DNA of 14,309 nucleotides, from contig CAKRIZ010000045.1 in assembly GCA_934351445.1 (NCBI GenBank), forward strand, positions 1 through 14,309. The letters are read 5' to 3'. This document shows positions 1 to 7,693 of this stretch, piece after piece. The position numbers were made by a program, and so were the translations under genes. Origin of the DNA: an uncultured Eubacterium sp. Its GTDB lineage: Bacteria; Bacillota; Clostridia; Lachnospirales; Lachnospiraceae. The stretch's first letter is position 1. Every line of letters begins with the position of its first letter. The notes under the pieces are model-generated. The model worked only from the letters and a program-made list of their open reading frames with translations, was not told the DNA's origin and ran no database searches.

Positions 1-7
1 AAATTCC

Positions 8-60
8 ATTGCGAAGCAATTTTACATGAATTTTTGCATCTTGGAACTGCAAGTTCCAAG
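8..60. repeat. Two short palindromes in the leader of the two-component operon
   Basis: The first palindrome is ATTGC-GAA-GCAAT (8-20). The second is a perfect 9-base inverted repeat around a 3-base loop, CTTGGAACT-GCA-AGTTCCAAG (40-60). Neither is followed by a clear T-run on either strand, except a short TTTT after the first. The rest of 1-214 holds no credible gene. Only a weak promoter is visible before the response regulator: a -10-like TATTAT at 181-186, with CTGACA at 155-160 spaced too far (20 bases) to be convincing. The palindromes could be the 3' end of an upstream transcription unit, an intergenic repeat family, or an operator. Confidence 0.45.
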
Positions 61-214
61 AGTGGCTCATCGGAATGATCCGTGCAATGAAAGCAAAACA
101 GACATGCTTGCGGTAGCTGCGACCTCTTAACAATGTGCTTGCATGACCCAAAACCTGACAAAAATAGTTTCGCAAACGCCTATTATAAAATCAAATGAAA
201 AGGAGTGACAGCCC

Positions 215-889
215 ATGCGGATTCTTCTCGCAGAAGACGAACGGGATTTAAACAATATTATAACCCAGAAGCTGACCGCAGATGGTTACAGCGTCGACCG
301 CTGTTTCGACGGTGAAGAAGCGATCAATATTCTTTCTTACACAGAATTTGATGCCGTCATTTTAGACATTATGATGCCAAAGGCAGACGGCTTTGCCGTA
401 CTGCGTGCCCTGCGGAGCGCGGGCAGGACAACACCGGTTATGTTCCTGACTGCAAAGGATGCGGTTGCAGACAGAGTCCGGGGTCTCGACAGTGGGGCAA
501 ACGATTACCTCGTCAAGCCTTTTTCCTTTGAGGAGCTGTCTGCACGCCTGCGCGCCATGACGCGGACTTCCTTCGGAATCACCAGCAATGTACTCCGTGT
601 CGCAGATCTTTCCATGGATTGCACCGCCCACACAGTCACACGGGGTGCAACGGAAATCCATCTGTCGGCAAAGGAATATGCCATGCTCGAATATCTCATG
701 TATAATCAGGGACGCGTTTTATCACGCGAAATGATAGAGGATCACGTATGGAACTTTGACTACGAGGGCGGCACCAACGTAGTCGACGTCTACATCAGCT
801 ATCTCCGGAAAAAAATCGACGATGGTCACGACAAAAAGCTCATCCATACGGTTCGCGGCAGAGGCTTTGTATTAAAAGAGGATGCTTAA
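215..889 (+). CDS. OmpR/PhoB-family response regulator
   Basis: This is a cytoplasmic two-component response regulator of 224 residues, the normal length for the OmpR/PhoB family. The receiver domain (about 1-115) shows the acidic pair E7/D8, the phospho-acceptor D51 in the VILDIMMP context, T79 and K101 in the VKPF motif. The C-terminal winged-helix DNA-binding domain (about 127-222) ends with the typical VDVYISYLRKKID and TVRGRGF segments. AGGAG at 201-205 lies 9 bases before the ATG and supports this start. The histidine kinase gene begins 3 bases after the stop, so the two are almost certainly co-transcribed and form a cognate pair. The stimulus and target genes are not known. The secreted Ig-like gene downstream is a possible target. 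Family assignment is secure; pathway is inference. Confidence 0.95.
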   Translation: MRILLAEDERDLNNIITQKLTADGYSVDRCFDGEEAINILSYTEFDAVILDIMMPKADGFAVLRALRSAGRTTPVMFLTAKDAVADRVRGLDSGANDYLVKPFSFEELSARLRAMTRTSFGITSNVLRVADLSMDCTAHTVTRGATEIHLSAKEYAMLEYLMYNQGRVLSREMIEDHVWNFDYEGGTNVVDVYISYLRKKIDDGHDKKLIHTVRGRGFVLKEDA

Positions 890-892
890 GGT

Positions 893-2350
893 ATGAAAAA
901 ATTATCCATTCGCCTGAAAATCACCATCTGGTTTACCGCCACGCTCATCATCGTCGTTCTGTTCGCCTTTGCAGCCGTTTTTGCCGGCAGCCACCGGAGT
1001 CTGAAAAAAACAATACAAAACCGTCTGATAGAGATCGTGGATGAGAATGCAGATGAGATCGATTATCATTGCACCAACGATGATGATGACGACATTGATG
1101 ACGATGACAATGATGATGACGATGACGACAACCATATGGAAGAAATACCAGAAGACGGCGACTATCTGATTCCATACGGACAGGGATATCTGGATATTGA
1201 TGAGGATTTTCTGGTCAACGAACCTGACGTCTATATCAGCTTATACAGTAGTGCTTCCGGTCTGGTGTATGGCGTAAACCCACTGGAGGGCACTGCGTCT
1301 GACCCGGATTTTGCCGCCTCCAGAACCCGGCAGATATGGGCTGATGGTACGTGGTATTACATTTTTGACCGGCAGCTGGACTTTGGCGAAGCAGACGAAC
1401 TATGGATCCGGGGCGTCATGTCCGAGGAGCAGGGCGACCGGCAGCTCACCGGCATGATCCGGATCGCCCTGATTGTCCTGCCCCTTCTGGTCGTACTGGC
1501 ATCCGTGGGCGGATATCTCATTGCCAGACGGGCATTGAATCCCATCCAGCAGATTTCATGGACAGCCAGGCAGATCGGCGATGGCCACGACCTGAAGCGC
1601 CGAATCAATCTGGGTAAGGGCGATGATGAACTCCATCAGCTGGCTGCGACCTTTAACGAGATGTTTGACCATCTGGAGCAGTCATTTGAACAGGAGCGCC
1701 AGTTTACCTCCGACGTTTCCCATGAGCTGCGGACGCCGATGGCAGTCATTGCGGCACAGTGTGAATATACACTGGAGCAGGAGCGGACGGTCGAGGAATA
1801 TGAGGAAGCCCTGCAGGTGATCCGGCGACAGGGCCGAAAGATGACAAAGCTCATCAACCACATGCTGGATTTTGCGAGACTGGAAATGCGATCCGGAAAG
1901 TATACAGACGAAATGCTCGACATGGCAGAGCTTGTGGACACCATATGCCAGGATATGAAGCTCATACGGGAACACAACATCTCGCTGGAATATCAGACAG
2001 CGCCAGTCATGTTTTCCGGAAACCGGGAGCTTTTATCCAGGCTTCTCACAAATCTGATCAGTAATGCCTACCGTTATGGAACAGAAAACGGACATATTTT
2101 TGTGGATCTGCAGCAACAGGATTCTGTTCTGATCCTGTCAGTCAGAGACGATGGCATCGGAATCGCAGCGGATGAGCAGGCGAAGATCTTCCACCGCTTT
2201 TATCAGACAGAAACCTCCCGCGGCGGCGAAGGAACCGGGCTCGGGCTCGCCATGGCGCATGAAATCGTCCGCTATTACAACGGTACCATCGAGGTAGACA
2301 GCGCACCCGGCAGGGGAAGTACCTTTACCGTACGGCTGCCGCTTAAATGA
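893..2350 (+). CDS. Membrane sensor histidine kinase with poly-Asp extracellular region
   Basis: This 485-residue sensor kinase is the partner of the response regulator encoded just upstream. A first membrane helix spans about 10-32. A predicted extracellular domain covers about 33-187. A second helix at about 188-211 leads into a HAMP linker (about 211-265). The dimerisation/phosphoacceptor helix carries H277 in the SHELRTP motif. The ATPase domain shows N387 and N391 (NLISNAYRYG), DDGIGI at 419-424, FHRFY, and the GEGTGLGLA lid at 446-454. The unusual feature is residues 63-79, with 15 Asp in 17 positions. Acidic patches in sensors such as PhoQ bind divalent cations or cationic peptides, so a similar ligand is possible here, but that is inference. 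The start lies 3 bases after the regulator's stop. A ribosome site (GAGG) sits within the end of the preceding gene. Confidence 0.95.
   Translation: MKKLSIRLKITIWFTATLIIVVLFAFAAVFAGSHRSLKKTIQNRLIEIVDENADEIDYHCTNDDDDDIDDDDNDDDDDDNHMEEIPEDGDYLIPYGQGYLDIDEDFLVNEPDVYISLYSSASGLVYGVNPLEGTASDPDFAASRTRQIWADGTWYYIFDRQLDFGEADELWIRGVMSEEQGDRQLTGMIRIALIVLPLLVVLASVGGYLIARRALNPIQQISWTARQIGDGHDLKRRINLGKGDDELHQLAATFNEMFDHLEQSFEQERQFTSDVSHELRTPMAVIAAQCEYTLEQERTVEEYEEALQVIRRQGRKMTKLINHMLDFARLEMRSGKYTDEMLDMAELVDTICQDMKLIREHNISLEYQTAPVMFSGNRELLSRLLTNLISNAYRYGTENGHIFVDLQQQDSVLILSVRDDGIGIAADEQAKIFHRFYQTETSRGGEGTGLGLAMAHEIVRYYNGTIEVDSAPGRGSTFTVRLPLK
1079..1132 (+). repeat. GAT/GAC trinucleotide-repeat tract inside the kinase gene
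   Basis: This is a run of near-pure GAT and GAC codons, broken by one ATT and two AAT/AAC codons, encoding the Asp-rich stretch at residues 63-80 of the histidine kinase. The mix of GAT and GAC means it is not a perfect microsatellite, so selection on the protein is as likely as slippage. Any slippage in units of three would change the Asp count without breaking the frame. Confidence 0.8.
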
Positions 2351-2364
2351 AAAATTTTGATATA

Positions 2365-2396
2365 CTAATCATTTTCTAATAATTGCATGATACAAT
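2365..2396 (+). promoter_or_regulatory. Possible response-regulator site and -10 box before the Ig-like gene
   Basis: Two direct repeats, CTAATCATT (2365-2373) and CTAATAATT (2376-2384), match at 8 of 9 positions and are 11 bases apart. That one-turn spacing is typical of sites bound by OmpR-family dimers. A -10-like TACAAT lies at 2391-2396 with no good -35 at the right distance. The repeats would cover the -35 region and spacer, so repression, activation or a different true start are all possible. The intergenic region (2351-2469) is otherwise AT-rich with no other gene. Confidence 0.35.
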
Positions 2397-2469
2397 GATC
2401 CTACAAACAAAACATACACGTATCTCAGACAGAAATGCCATGAGAACCACAAAATAGGAGGACTAGATT

Positions 2470-3135
2470 ATGATGAAAAAAACAAAACAGTTTATAACCA
2501 CATTTTTAATCGCAGCAACGATCGTCGGTACAGGCGCGATTCCCGCATATGCGGATGCCATCCCTAATAAGGTATCCCTTCCGCAATCACAGAGAAGTGT
2601 TGCCCAGGGCAAAAAATTTGAGCTGAAAGCACGGACGACCCCCTACGACGCAGAAGATGACTATATCTGCTGGGAGATCGTTTCCGGAGAAGATTACGTC
2701 ATGTTCGAAGATTATGACCAGACAGGCGATGACATGGATTTTATCGCAGTAAAACCCGGAACAGCCACCATCCGCTGCTATGTATACGGCAAAAACAAGA
2801 CAACCTCCGGCGATACCATCACGATCACTGTCACAAAAGCAAAGAGTGATTATTCTTTAAAGAGAGGTGACGCACCGGTCAAATACGAGGATGTCTGGGA
2901 TGATTTTGATCTGGAGGTCAAAGCCGGCCGCTCTATCAAAAACAGCGAATTGAAATGGGAGATCAAGGATCCGAGCATCCTTTCTTTTGCAACAGGCATC
3001 AAAACAGGCCGTGAAGTAGAATTTTATGCTAAGAAAATCGGAAAAACAACGGTGACCTGCAGCTACACAAACAACAAAGGCGAGAAAAAGTCTGTCACCT
3101 ATACCGTAAAGGTTGTTGCGGACTATGATGACTGA
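2470..3135 (+). CDS. Secreted protein with two bacterial Ig-like (BIG2-type) domains
   Basis: This is a 221-residue exported protein. A signal peptide (KK-rich start, hydrophobic core at about 9-23) ends at a likely signal peptidase I site after AYA (residue 28). The mature part is two consecutive beta-rich Ig-like units, about 32-122 and 130-217. Each ends with the turn-strand pattern typical of BIG2 domains: PGTATIRC at 96-103 and GKTTVTCSY at 191-199. C67 and C103 in the first unit could pair. There is no sortase motif, lipobox, second membrane helix or catalytic motif, so it is probably free in the cell envelope or medium. AGGAGGA at 2456-2462 fixes the start at 2470 or at the adjacent ATG at 2473. 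It lies 119 bases after the kinase gene, same strand. Function is unknown; a role in envelope binding or as a target of the two-component system is inference. Confidence 0.85.
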   Translation: MMKKTKQFITTFLIAATIVGTGAIPAYADAIPNKVSLPQSQRSVAQGKKFELKARTTPYDAEDDYICWEIVSGEDYVMFEDYDQTGDDMDFIAVKPGTATIRCYVYGKNKTTSGDTITITVTKAKSDYSLKRGDAPVKYEDVWDDFDLEVKAGRSIKNSELKWEIKDPSILSFATGIKTGREVEFYAKKIGKTTVTCSYTNNKGEKKSVTYTVKVVADYDD

Positions 3136-3139
3136 TATT

Positions 3140-3193
3140 CCGGTGGTTTTCCAGCCATAGCTGTTCTATCACACCTACAGAACCTGCCACCGG
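3140..3193 (+). other. Potential long stem-loop after the Ig-like gene
   Basis: CCGGTGG (3140-3146) can pair with CCACCGG (3187-3193), and an inner GTTCT (3163-3167) can pair with AGAAC (3179-3183). It starts a few bases after the stop codon. There is no T-run, so it is not itself a terminator. It may stabilise the 3' end of the transcript, or pairing may be fortuitous. Confidence 0.3.
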
Positions 3194-3221
3194 CAGCTTC
3201 TTCGGATGCATGGCAACTGAA

Positions 3222-3262
3222 AAAAGCCCTCCTCACGGATCAGATCCGCGGGGAGGGCTTTT
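3222..3262. terminator. Bidirectional intrinsic terminator between convergent genes
   Basis: An 11-base perfect arm, AAAAGCCCTCC (3222-3232), pairs with GGAGGGCTTTT (3252-3262). Inside it is a second arm, CGGAT/ATCCG. T-rich sequence follows on the plus strand, and an A-run precedes the stem, giving a T-run on the minus strand. It therefore ends both the plus-strand Ig-like gene (stop at 3135) and the minus-strand XRE regulator gene (stop at 3311). Confidence 0.9.
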
Positions 3263-3310
3263 CTATATTTCTATATATTTCCTGTCTTCCATCATAATCC
3301 ATCCGATGCG

Positions 3311-3976
3311 CTATTTTCCCAGCCGTGCATTCACCGGGATCAGAATCAGGTAGATCAATACGCCGTAGAAGATCGACAGCACTGCCACTGCCAGATTCGG
3401 ACCGATCGTCGCCAGATCTTCCAGCATACCCATGATGACCACAATGGCAATCACCGAGATAAATACGCCTGCGGGAATCGCTGTCTTTTGTATGATTTCA
3501 AATATTTCCTTCTTACCCCTTGCGCCTGACAGAAGTACGATGGATGTGCAGATCAGCACGACACCGAGCAGTGACGGAATATCCAAAAAGAATGCCAGCA
3601 TATCCGGCCGTGTACCAGGCATCGAACTAAACAGCAGCACCAGAGTCAGGATACCCAGAATGCCTCCTACAATCAACTGCCCCAGTGAACTTTTCCGGTT
3701 GTCTTCATTTTGTTTTAATAGATTCATCATGTTCTCCTCCGCTTTCATAGAATAATTTTCTACAGGCAGCTTCTCGCCGGAAAGGAGTTCATTGACAGAA
3801 ATATCAAGTGCCTCACACAATGAATTCAGGATCGCCGTATCCGGAACGCTGTTCCCGTTCTCCCATTTGGATATCGTCTTGTCACTCACGCCGATCTGCT
3901 CTGCCAGATCCTTTTGTGTCAGTCCCTTTTCTTTTCTGCTCAACTGGATAAATGATCCAATTTTGTTATCACTCAT
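3311..3976 (-). CDS. XRE-family HTH regulator with C-terminal membrane domain
   Basis: Read from the ATG at 3976 this is 221 residues. Residues 7-61 form a Cro/CI-type helix-turn-helix (LTQKDLAEQIGVSDKTISKWENG), followed by a linker rich in charged residues. About four hydrophobic segments follow (roughly 99-118, 126-150, 165-184 and 190-215), so the DNA-binding domain is tethered to the membrane. An upstream in-frame ATG at 3991 exists, but GGAGGA falls inside that extension and is well placed (about 7 bases) for the ATG at 3976, so the shorter form is preferred. A promoter and repeats lie directly upstream, which suggests autoregulation. The gene is convergent with the Ig-like gene across a shared terminator. 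Membrane-tethered XRE proteins are common in Clostridia and mostly uncharacterised. The signal and targets cannot be told from sequence. Confidence 0.88.
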   Translation of the reverse strand: MSDNKIGSFIQLSRKEKGLTQKDLAEQIGVSDKTISKWENGNSVPDTAILNSLCEALDISVNELLSGEKLPVENYSMKAEENMMNLLKQNEDNRKSSLGQLIVGGILGILTLVLLFSSMPGTRPDMLAFFLDIPSLLGVVLICTSIVLLSGARGKKEIFEIIQKTAIPAGVFISVIAIVVIMGMLEDLATIGPNLAVAVLSIFYGVLIYLILIPVNARLGK

Positions 3977-4018
3977 AAAAACTTCCTCCATTCCTTATCC
4001 GTCAAGTCACTGCTTGCA

Positions 4019-4035
4019 GATCTGATACCCAGATC
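4019..4035. promoter_or_regulatory. Inverted repeat over the predicted start of XRE transcription
   Basis: GATCTG (4019-4024) and CAGATC (4030-4035) form a perfect 6-base inverted repeat with a 5-base spacer. It overlaps the -10 box (4033-4038) and the expected transcription start (about 4026) of the XRE regulator. This is a plausible operator for a dimeric HTH repressor; binding is inferred. Confidence 0.4.
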
Positions 4036-4061
4036 ATATGCGTAGACCCCACTCTACGCAA
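4033..4061 (-). promoter_or_regulatory. Promoter of the XRE regulator gene
   Basis: On the minus strand, TTGCGT (-35, plus coordinates 4056-4061) is followed by exactly 17 bases and then TATGAT (-10, 4033-4038), which matches the consensus at 5 of 6 positions. Transcription should start near 4026, giving a leader of about 50 bases before the ATG at 3976. The spacer contains one copy of the GCGTAGAGTGG box. Confidence 0.65.
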
Positions 4062-4089
4062 CCTATGTTGTGCAGAATCCACTCTACGC
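4040..4089. repeat. Two GCGTAGAGTGG boxes spaced 30 bases, plus an inverted half-copy
   Basis: On the minus strand the 11-base sequence GCGTAGAGTGG occurs at 4059-4049 and again at 4089-4079, start to start 30 bases. That puts both on the same face of the helix. The proximal copy also forms an inverted repeat with GCGTAG at 4040-4045 (plus strand) across an 8-base gap, and it overlaps the -35 and spacer of the XRE promoter. The arrangement suggests a regulator-binding region, perhaps for the XRE protein itself. Confidence 0.5.
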
Positions 4090-4136
4090 GTCGGAGAATC
4101 ACTGAAATCCCCAGTATTTCCAAGGCTTTCCACGCA

Positions 4137-4430
4137 CTAATATCTGCGTGTCCGAAAACCATAAGTATCCTCTGCCAGCGGTATCTCCTTCGCGGAGATT
4201 CGCTCAATCTCTACATAAGCTCCTTTTTCTATCATCAGAATGACCCGGTCAATCTGTTCTTCCGTGCCCTGTATCTCCATAGAGACACCGCCGTCCGGAT
4301 CATTGCGTACCCAGCCGGTCGCGCCAACCATATTCGCTGCATGCTCTGCCCGGTAACGGAATCCAACCCCTTGCACGGAACCATAGAATTTTAGATATTT
4401 TCGAATTATTTTACTATTGTATTTACTCAT
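4137..4430 (-). CDS. Acylphosphatase
   Basis: This 97-residue cytoplasmic enzyme hydrolyses acyl phosphates such as acetyl phosphate or carbamoyl phosphate; the physiological substrate in bacteria is usually unclear. The signature GSVQGVGFRY carries the catalytic Arg at R25, and GWVRNDPDGGV carries the catalytic Asn at N43. The C-terminus, ending YGFRTRRY, is typical of the family. The length is normal (about 90-100). The start overlaps the last 8 bases of the metalloprotease gene (stop at 4423), and there is only a weak ribosome site, so translation is probably coupled. It is the last gene of the sbcD-sbcC-protease unit. No clear terminator follows before the XRE promoter region, so some read-through is possible. 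Confidence 0.93.
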   Translation of the reverse strand: MSKYNSKIIRKYLKFYGSVQGVGFRYRAEHAANMVGATGWVRNDPDGGVSMEIQGTEEQIDRVILMIEKGAYVEIERISAKEIPLAEDTYGFRTRRY

Positions 4431-4989
4431 TTTTTAATGTCCGTCTCATAATCATATCACCCTCTGACTTGAGCCACAAGCGCGCCTTTCCATAGTCCGG
4501 CATCACATACGCCACTTCATCCCAGAAAGCCTTTGAGTGATTCATCTCTTTCCGGTGGCACAGTTCATGTACTACGACATAATCGATCACCTCCGGCGGT
4601 GCCAGCATCAGCAGGCAGTTAAAATTCAGATTGCCCCTGCTGCTGCAGCTTCCCCAACGTGTCTTCTGGTTGCGGATCGTGATCTGCCCATAAGTAATCC
4701 CCATTTTGTCAGCAAAATATGCCACCCTTCCCGGAATATATGCCAAAGCCTTATCTGCCAGAGCATGGAGTTCTGCATATGTGAGCGGTTCCAACCCCTG
4801 TGAGTCGTATTGCTCGTTCCTCTGGCGAAGCTGCTCCACATGTTTTCGTATCCACGGCTCCTTCTCCTGCACAAACAGCCGGATGTCCCTGTCAGACATG
4901 CGCCTCGGCGCACGAACCGTGACTGTCAGATCCGGATTCACCTGAATTGCGATCGTTTTTCTATCCGAACGGATAACTGTTACTTCCAC
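4423..4989 (-). CDS. YgjP-like zinc metallopeptidase (DUF45/M48-related)
   Basis: This 188-residue protein is a probable zinc peptidase of the YgjP/WLM-related group. The active site is HELCH at 141-145 (H141 and H145 as zinc ligands, E142 as catalytic base), followed by NHSKAFW with H151 as the likely third ligand. The conserved TRWGSCSSRGNLNFN segment at 110-124 precedes it. There is no signal peptide or membrane helix, so it should be cytoplasmic. The start is GTG at 4989, supported by AGGAG 8 bases upstream; no in-frame ATG lies nearby. It follows sbcC by 52 bases and overlaps the acylphosphatase gene by 8. Substrates of this family are not established. E. coli YgjP is the nearest named relative I recognise, but I do not assign the symbol. 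Confidence 0.9.
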   Translation of the reverse strand: MEVTVIRSDRKTIAIQVNPDLTVTVRAPRRMSDRDIRLFVQEKEPWIRKHVEQLRQRNEQYDSQGLEPLTYAELHALADKALAYIPGRVAYFADKMGITYGQITIRNQKTRWGSCSSRGNLNFNCLLMLAPPEVIDYVVVHELCHRKEMNHSKAFWDEVAYVMPDYGKARLWLKSEGDMIMRRTLKNE

Positions 4990-5041
4990 AATGATATCTC
5001 CTCTGATCTCTGTACCGCCATCGCAGATTTTCTATCATATT

Positions 5042-7693
5042 TTACCCTATGGTCTGTATGATATGACTGCCGCCTTCGACCTCCTGCACCTGCAGCTTGG
5101 TTGGGATGCGATCCTGCAATAACTGTACATGTGAGATGATGCCTACGAGCCCATTCGCCTGTTGGATACTGCCCAGGATATTCATGGCATCGCTGATCGA
5201 GTCCTCATCGAGCGATCCAAAGCCCTCGTCGATAAACAATGCTTCGATTTTGATGCCACTCTTCTGGGCAATGGTAGACATGCCGATCGAGAGTGCGAGG
5301 GAAGCGAGAAACTTCTCTCCGCCAGATAATGTGCTGACAAACCGGCCACCATGTTCCACACTGTTGCGGTCAAATACTTTGAGTTCGAGTCCTCGCTTAT
5401 TCGTTCCCTGTGCTTTCTCGTCTGAACGGTACAGGCGATACCTGCCACCGTGCACGAGTTCGAGCATTTGATTTGCGGCAGCGACAACTGATGAAAACAT
5501 GATGCCGAGCACATAGCGCTGCAGACCGGTTCCAGAGTCTCCACGCAGCTTTTTCGCAAAAGCAAAATCTTCTTCTGCCTCACGGATCTTTTCTTCCATT
5601 CCTTCGCCTTCTGCCTCGAGCATCGTGAGTTTTTCTGTCAATCGGTTGATCTCTGTACTTAAAATGCCTTTATTTTCTGCATAAAGAGTCCTGGCATCAG
5701 ATGCGGCGGTGAGCTGCTCCTGACACTGCACCTCATCCGGCTCCTCTATGTCTGCCAGTTCCTGTCTCAATTCGTCCAGATTCTTCTGTGCCACTTTCAC
5801 GTTCGCATCATAATCCGCAATCTGTTTTTTGAGTGCTTCTAATTCGCGTTCCCCGATAAACAATGCATCTGCCTCTTCCACGGATGTGAACTGCTGCTCC
5901 CTGAGAGCGGCTTCGGCTGCCTGATTTGCCATTCGGCAGTGTTCCTGAGCCGCTGACGTCTCTTTTTTTTCTGCTGTGATGGCGGCTCTGGCTGCCGCGT
6001 ATGCCTCCTGCGCGTATTTCTGATCTTCCTCCAAGGCAGCTTTTTTGCGCTCATAGGCGGTGACCGTCTGCCCAAGATCCAAGATCGCCGCATTCAATGC
6101 CTGCAGCGTCGTGATGCCTGCTACGAGATTTTTCCTCATTGCGTCCAACTGCGCCTGGGCTGTGACTACCTCTGCATGCTTTCTCTCTACTGCCGCATGT
6201 GCATCACCATAAGCTGCCTTTGCTGCCTCCTGTTCGACAAGCGTATCCTGCAGCTTCTGATAAGCCTGTTCTGCCTCGGCTTTCTGCCGGTCGACCATTG
6301 CTCGGGTCACATGGTTGTCTGCTTTGGCTGCCTTATGTGGATGCAAAGTGCTGCCGCATACCGGGCAGGGTTCTCCTTCGACAAGCTGCTGTGCCAGTTC
6401 TCCTGTGATACCGGCCAGATAACGTTCCAGGCATTGCTTATGGCACTCATTTGACGCATTGTACGCACCTTGCAGTTCACTGATCCGTGATGCAAAGCCA
6501 TCCAGATATTGTTTGGCCGCCTCCTCCTGTTTCTGCGCGTTCTTTTCCGCTGCTTTTGTATCATGTACCACATGCGCTGCGGTCTCGATACCTTCATAAT
6601 CCGCGCGTTTTCCCTCATATTGCAGCTTCTGCAATCTCTGCTCCTCGATGGTTTTCATCTGGTCCGCATGCATTTTCAAGGCTTTTTCCACATGCTCTGC
6701 GCGCTCTCTGGTCTGATCCGCACGCTTGAGCGCATGCGCTTCTTCTGTCTGTCTGGTGGACATCGCCTGCCCTGCCTGTTTGGCAGCTTCTAATAAAACC
6801 CGCACTTTTCCGGCTCTGACAGCGTCTTTGACCTGCCTCCCCCAATGTGTGCGCGCCTCATACTGTTCCCCTAAGCGCTTCACGCGCTCCTCTGCCTTAT
6901 GGAGATCGCCAAATCGTCTGCTGACCGCTAACAGCTCCTGCAACCGCTTGATCTGTCTCTCATAGCCTGCCGTCTCATATGTCAGCTCCAGTTCTTTTCG
7001 TTCTGCCTCTTTTTGGGCAATCTTCTCCCGAAGCTCAGACAGTGAATCGCATTGTTCTTCCTTCAGGCTGTTCCTGATCTTCTCCCTGGTTCCTTTTAGC
7101 TGCTCCTTGCGCCCTACGGCCTCGTTATATAGCTGCTCTGCGATCGCCTGCCATTTATCCTCGCCAAAGATACTCGTGAGGATCTTCTCCTTCTCGTCCG
7201 AATTGGAAGTGAGCAGCTTTTCAAATTGTCCCTGCGGCAGCACAATAACCTGACGAAACTGTTCGTACTCCAGTCCGATAATCTCTACTGCCTTCTCATT
7301 CAATACTTTTTCTCTGGCATTTTCCAACAATGGTTTCCAGCTGCCATCTTCATCCCGCTGCATCACATTGTAGGAGGCTGAGAGATTTTTTCTCTTTCGC
7401 TCCAATCTGCGCTCGAATAGAAAATATTCTCCGTTGTTCTCAAACTCGAACTTCACGTAAGTCGTCTGTTCAAAGGCCGCATTCGTACAGCGCATCGCTT
7501 CAAAATCATCTCTGCTGTGACCGCTGCTCTTGCCATAGAGTGCAAATGTCATCGCGTCGAGAATCATCGTCTTTCCGGTTCCGGTCTTTCCACATATGAG
7601 AAACAATCCTTTCTCGGACATAGCTTCAAAATCAACGATTTCACGCCCCACATACGGTCCAAATGCCTGAAATTCTACCCTGACCGGTCTCAC
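5042..7693 (-). CDS. sbcC: SbcC, ATPase subunit of the SbcCD (Rad50-type) nuclease
   Basis: This 883-residue SMC-like ATPase works with SbcD to cut DNA hairpins, protein-blocked ends and double-strand breaks. The N-terminal Walker A is GKTGTGKT (35-42). A long coiled coil follows, rich in Glu, Lys, Ala and Gln. The zinc hook CPVC (C443, C446) sits near its midpoint, where two SbcC molecules join. The returning coil leads to the ABC signature LSGGEK at 789-794 and the Walker B/D-loop FIDEGFGSLD at about 820-829. The protein is shorter than the E. coli one (about 1048 residues), mainly in the coiled coil, as is common in Bacillota. The start is GTG at 7693, overlapping the sbcD stop as GTGA, with AAGGAGG inside the end of sbcD. 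This indicates coupled synthesis of the two subunits. It appears intact. Confidence 0.97.
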   Translation of the reverse strand: MRPVRVEFQAFGPYVGREIVDFEAMSEKGLFLICGKTGTGKTMILDAMTFALYGKSSGHSRDDFEAMRCTNAAFEQTTYVKFEFENNGEYFLFERRLERKRKNLSASYNVMQRDEDGSWKPLLENAREKVLNEKAVEIIGLEYEQFRQVIVLPQGQFEKLLTSNSDEKEKILTSIFGEDKWQAIAEQLYNEAVGRKEQLKGTREKIRNSLKEEQCDSLSELREKIAQKEAERKELELTYETAGYERQIKRLQELLAVSRRFGDLHKAEERVKRLGEQYEARTHWGRQVKDAVRAGKVRVLLEAAKQAGQAMSTRQTEEAHALKRADQTRERAEHVEKALKMHADQMKTIEEQRLQKLQYEGKRADYEGIETAAHVVHDTKAAEKNAQKQEEAAKQYLDGFASRISELQGAYNASNECHKQCLERYLAGITGELAQQLVEGEPCPVCGSTLHPHKAAKADNHVTRAMVDRQKAEAEQAYQKLQDTLVEQEAAKAAYGDAHAAVERKHAEVVTAQAQLDAMRKNLVAGITTLQALNAAILDLGQTVTAYERKKAALEEDQKYAQEAYAAARAAITAEKKETSAAQEHCRMANQAAEAALREQQFTSVEEADALFIGERELEALKKQIADYDANVKVAQKNLDELRQELADIEEPDEVQCQEQLTAASDARTLYAENKGILSTEINRLTEKLTMLEAEGEGMEEKIREAEEDFAFAKKLRGDSGTGLQRYVLGIMFSSVVAAANQMLELVHGGRYRLYRSDEKAQGTNKRGLELKVFDRNSVEHGGRFVSTLSGGEKFLASLALSIGMSTIAQKSGIKIEALFIDEGFGSLDEDSISDAMNILGSIQQANGLVGIISHVQLLQDRIPTKLQVQEVEGGSHIIQTIG

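Noticed and set aside
902..1175. Val/Ile-rich and His-rich open frames opposite the poly-Asp tract
   Set aside because: They are by-products of reading the GAT/GAC repeat on the other strand.
3977..3991. Upstream ATG of the XRE regulator at 3991
   Set aside because: The GGAGGA ribosome site lies inside this extension and is correctly spaced for the ATG at 3976.
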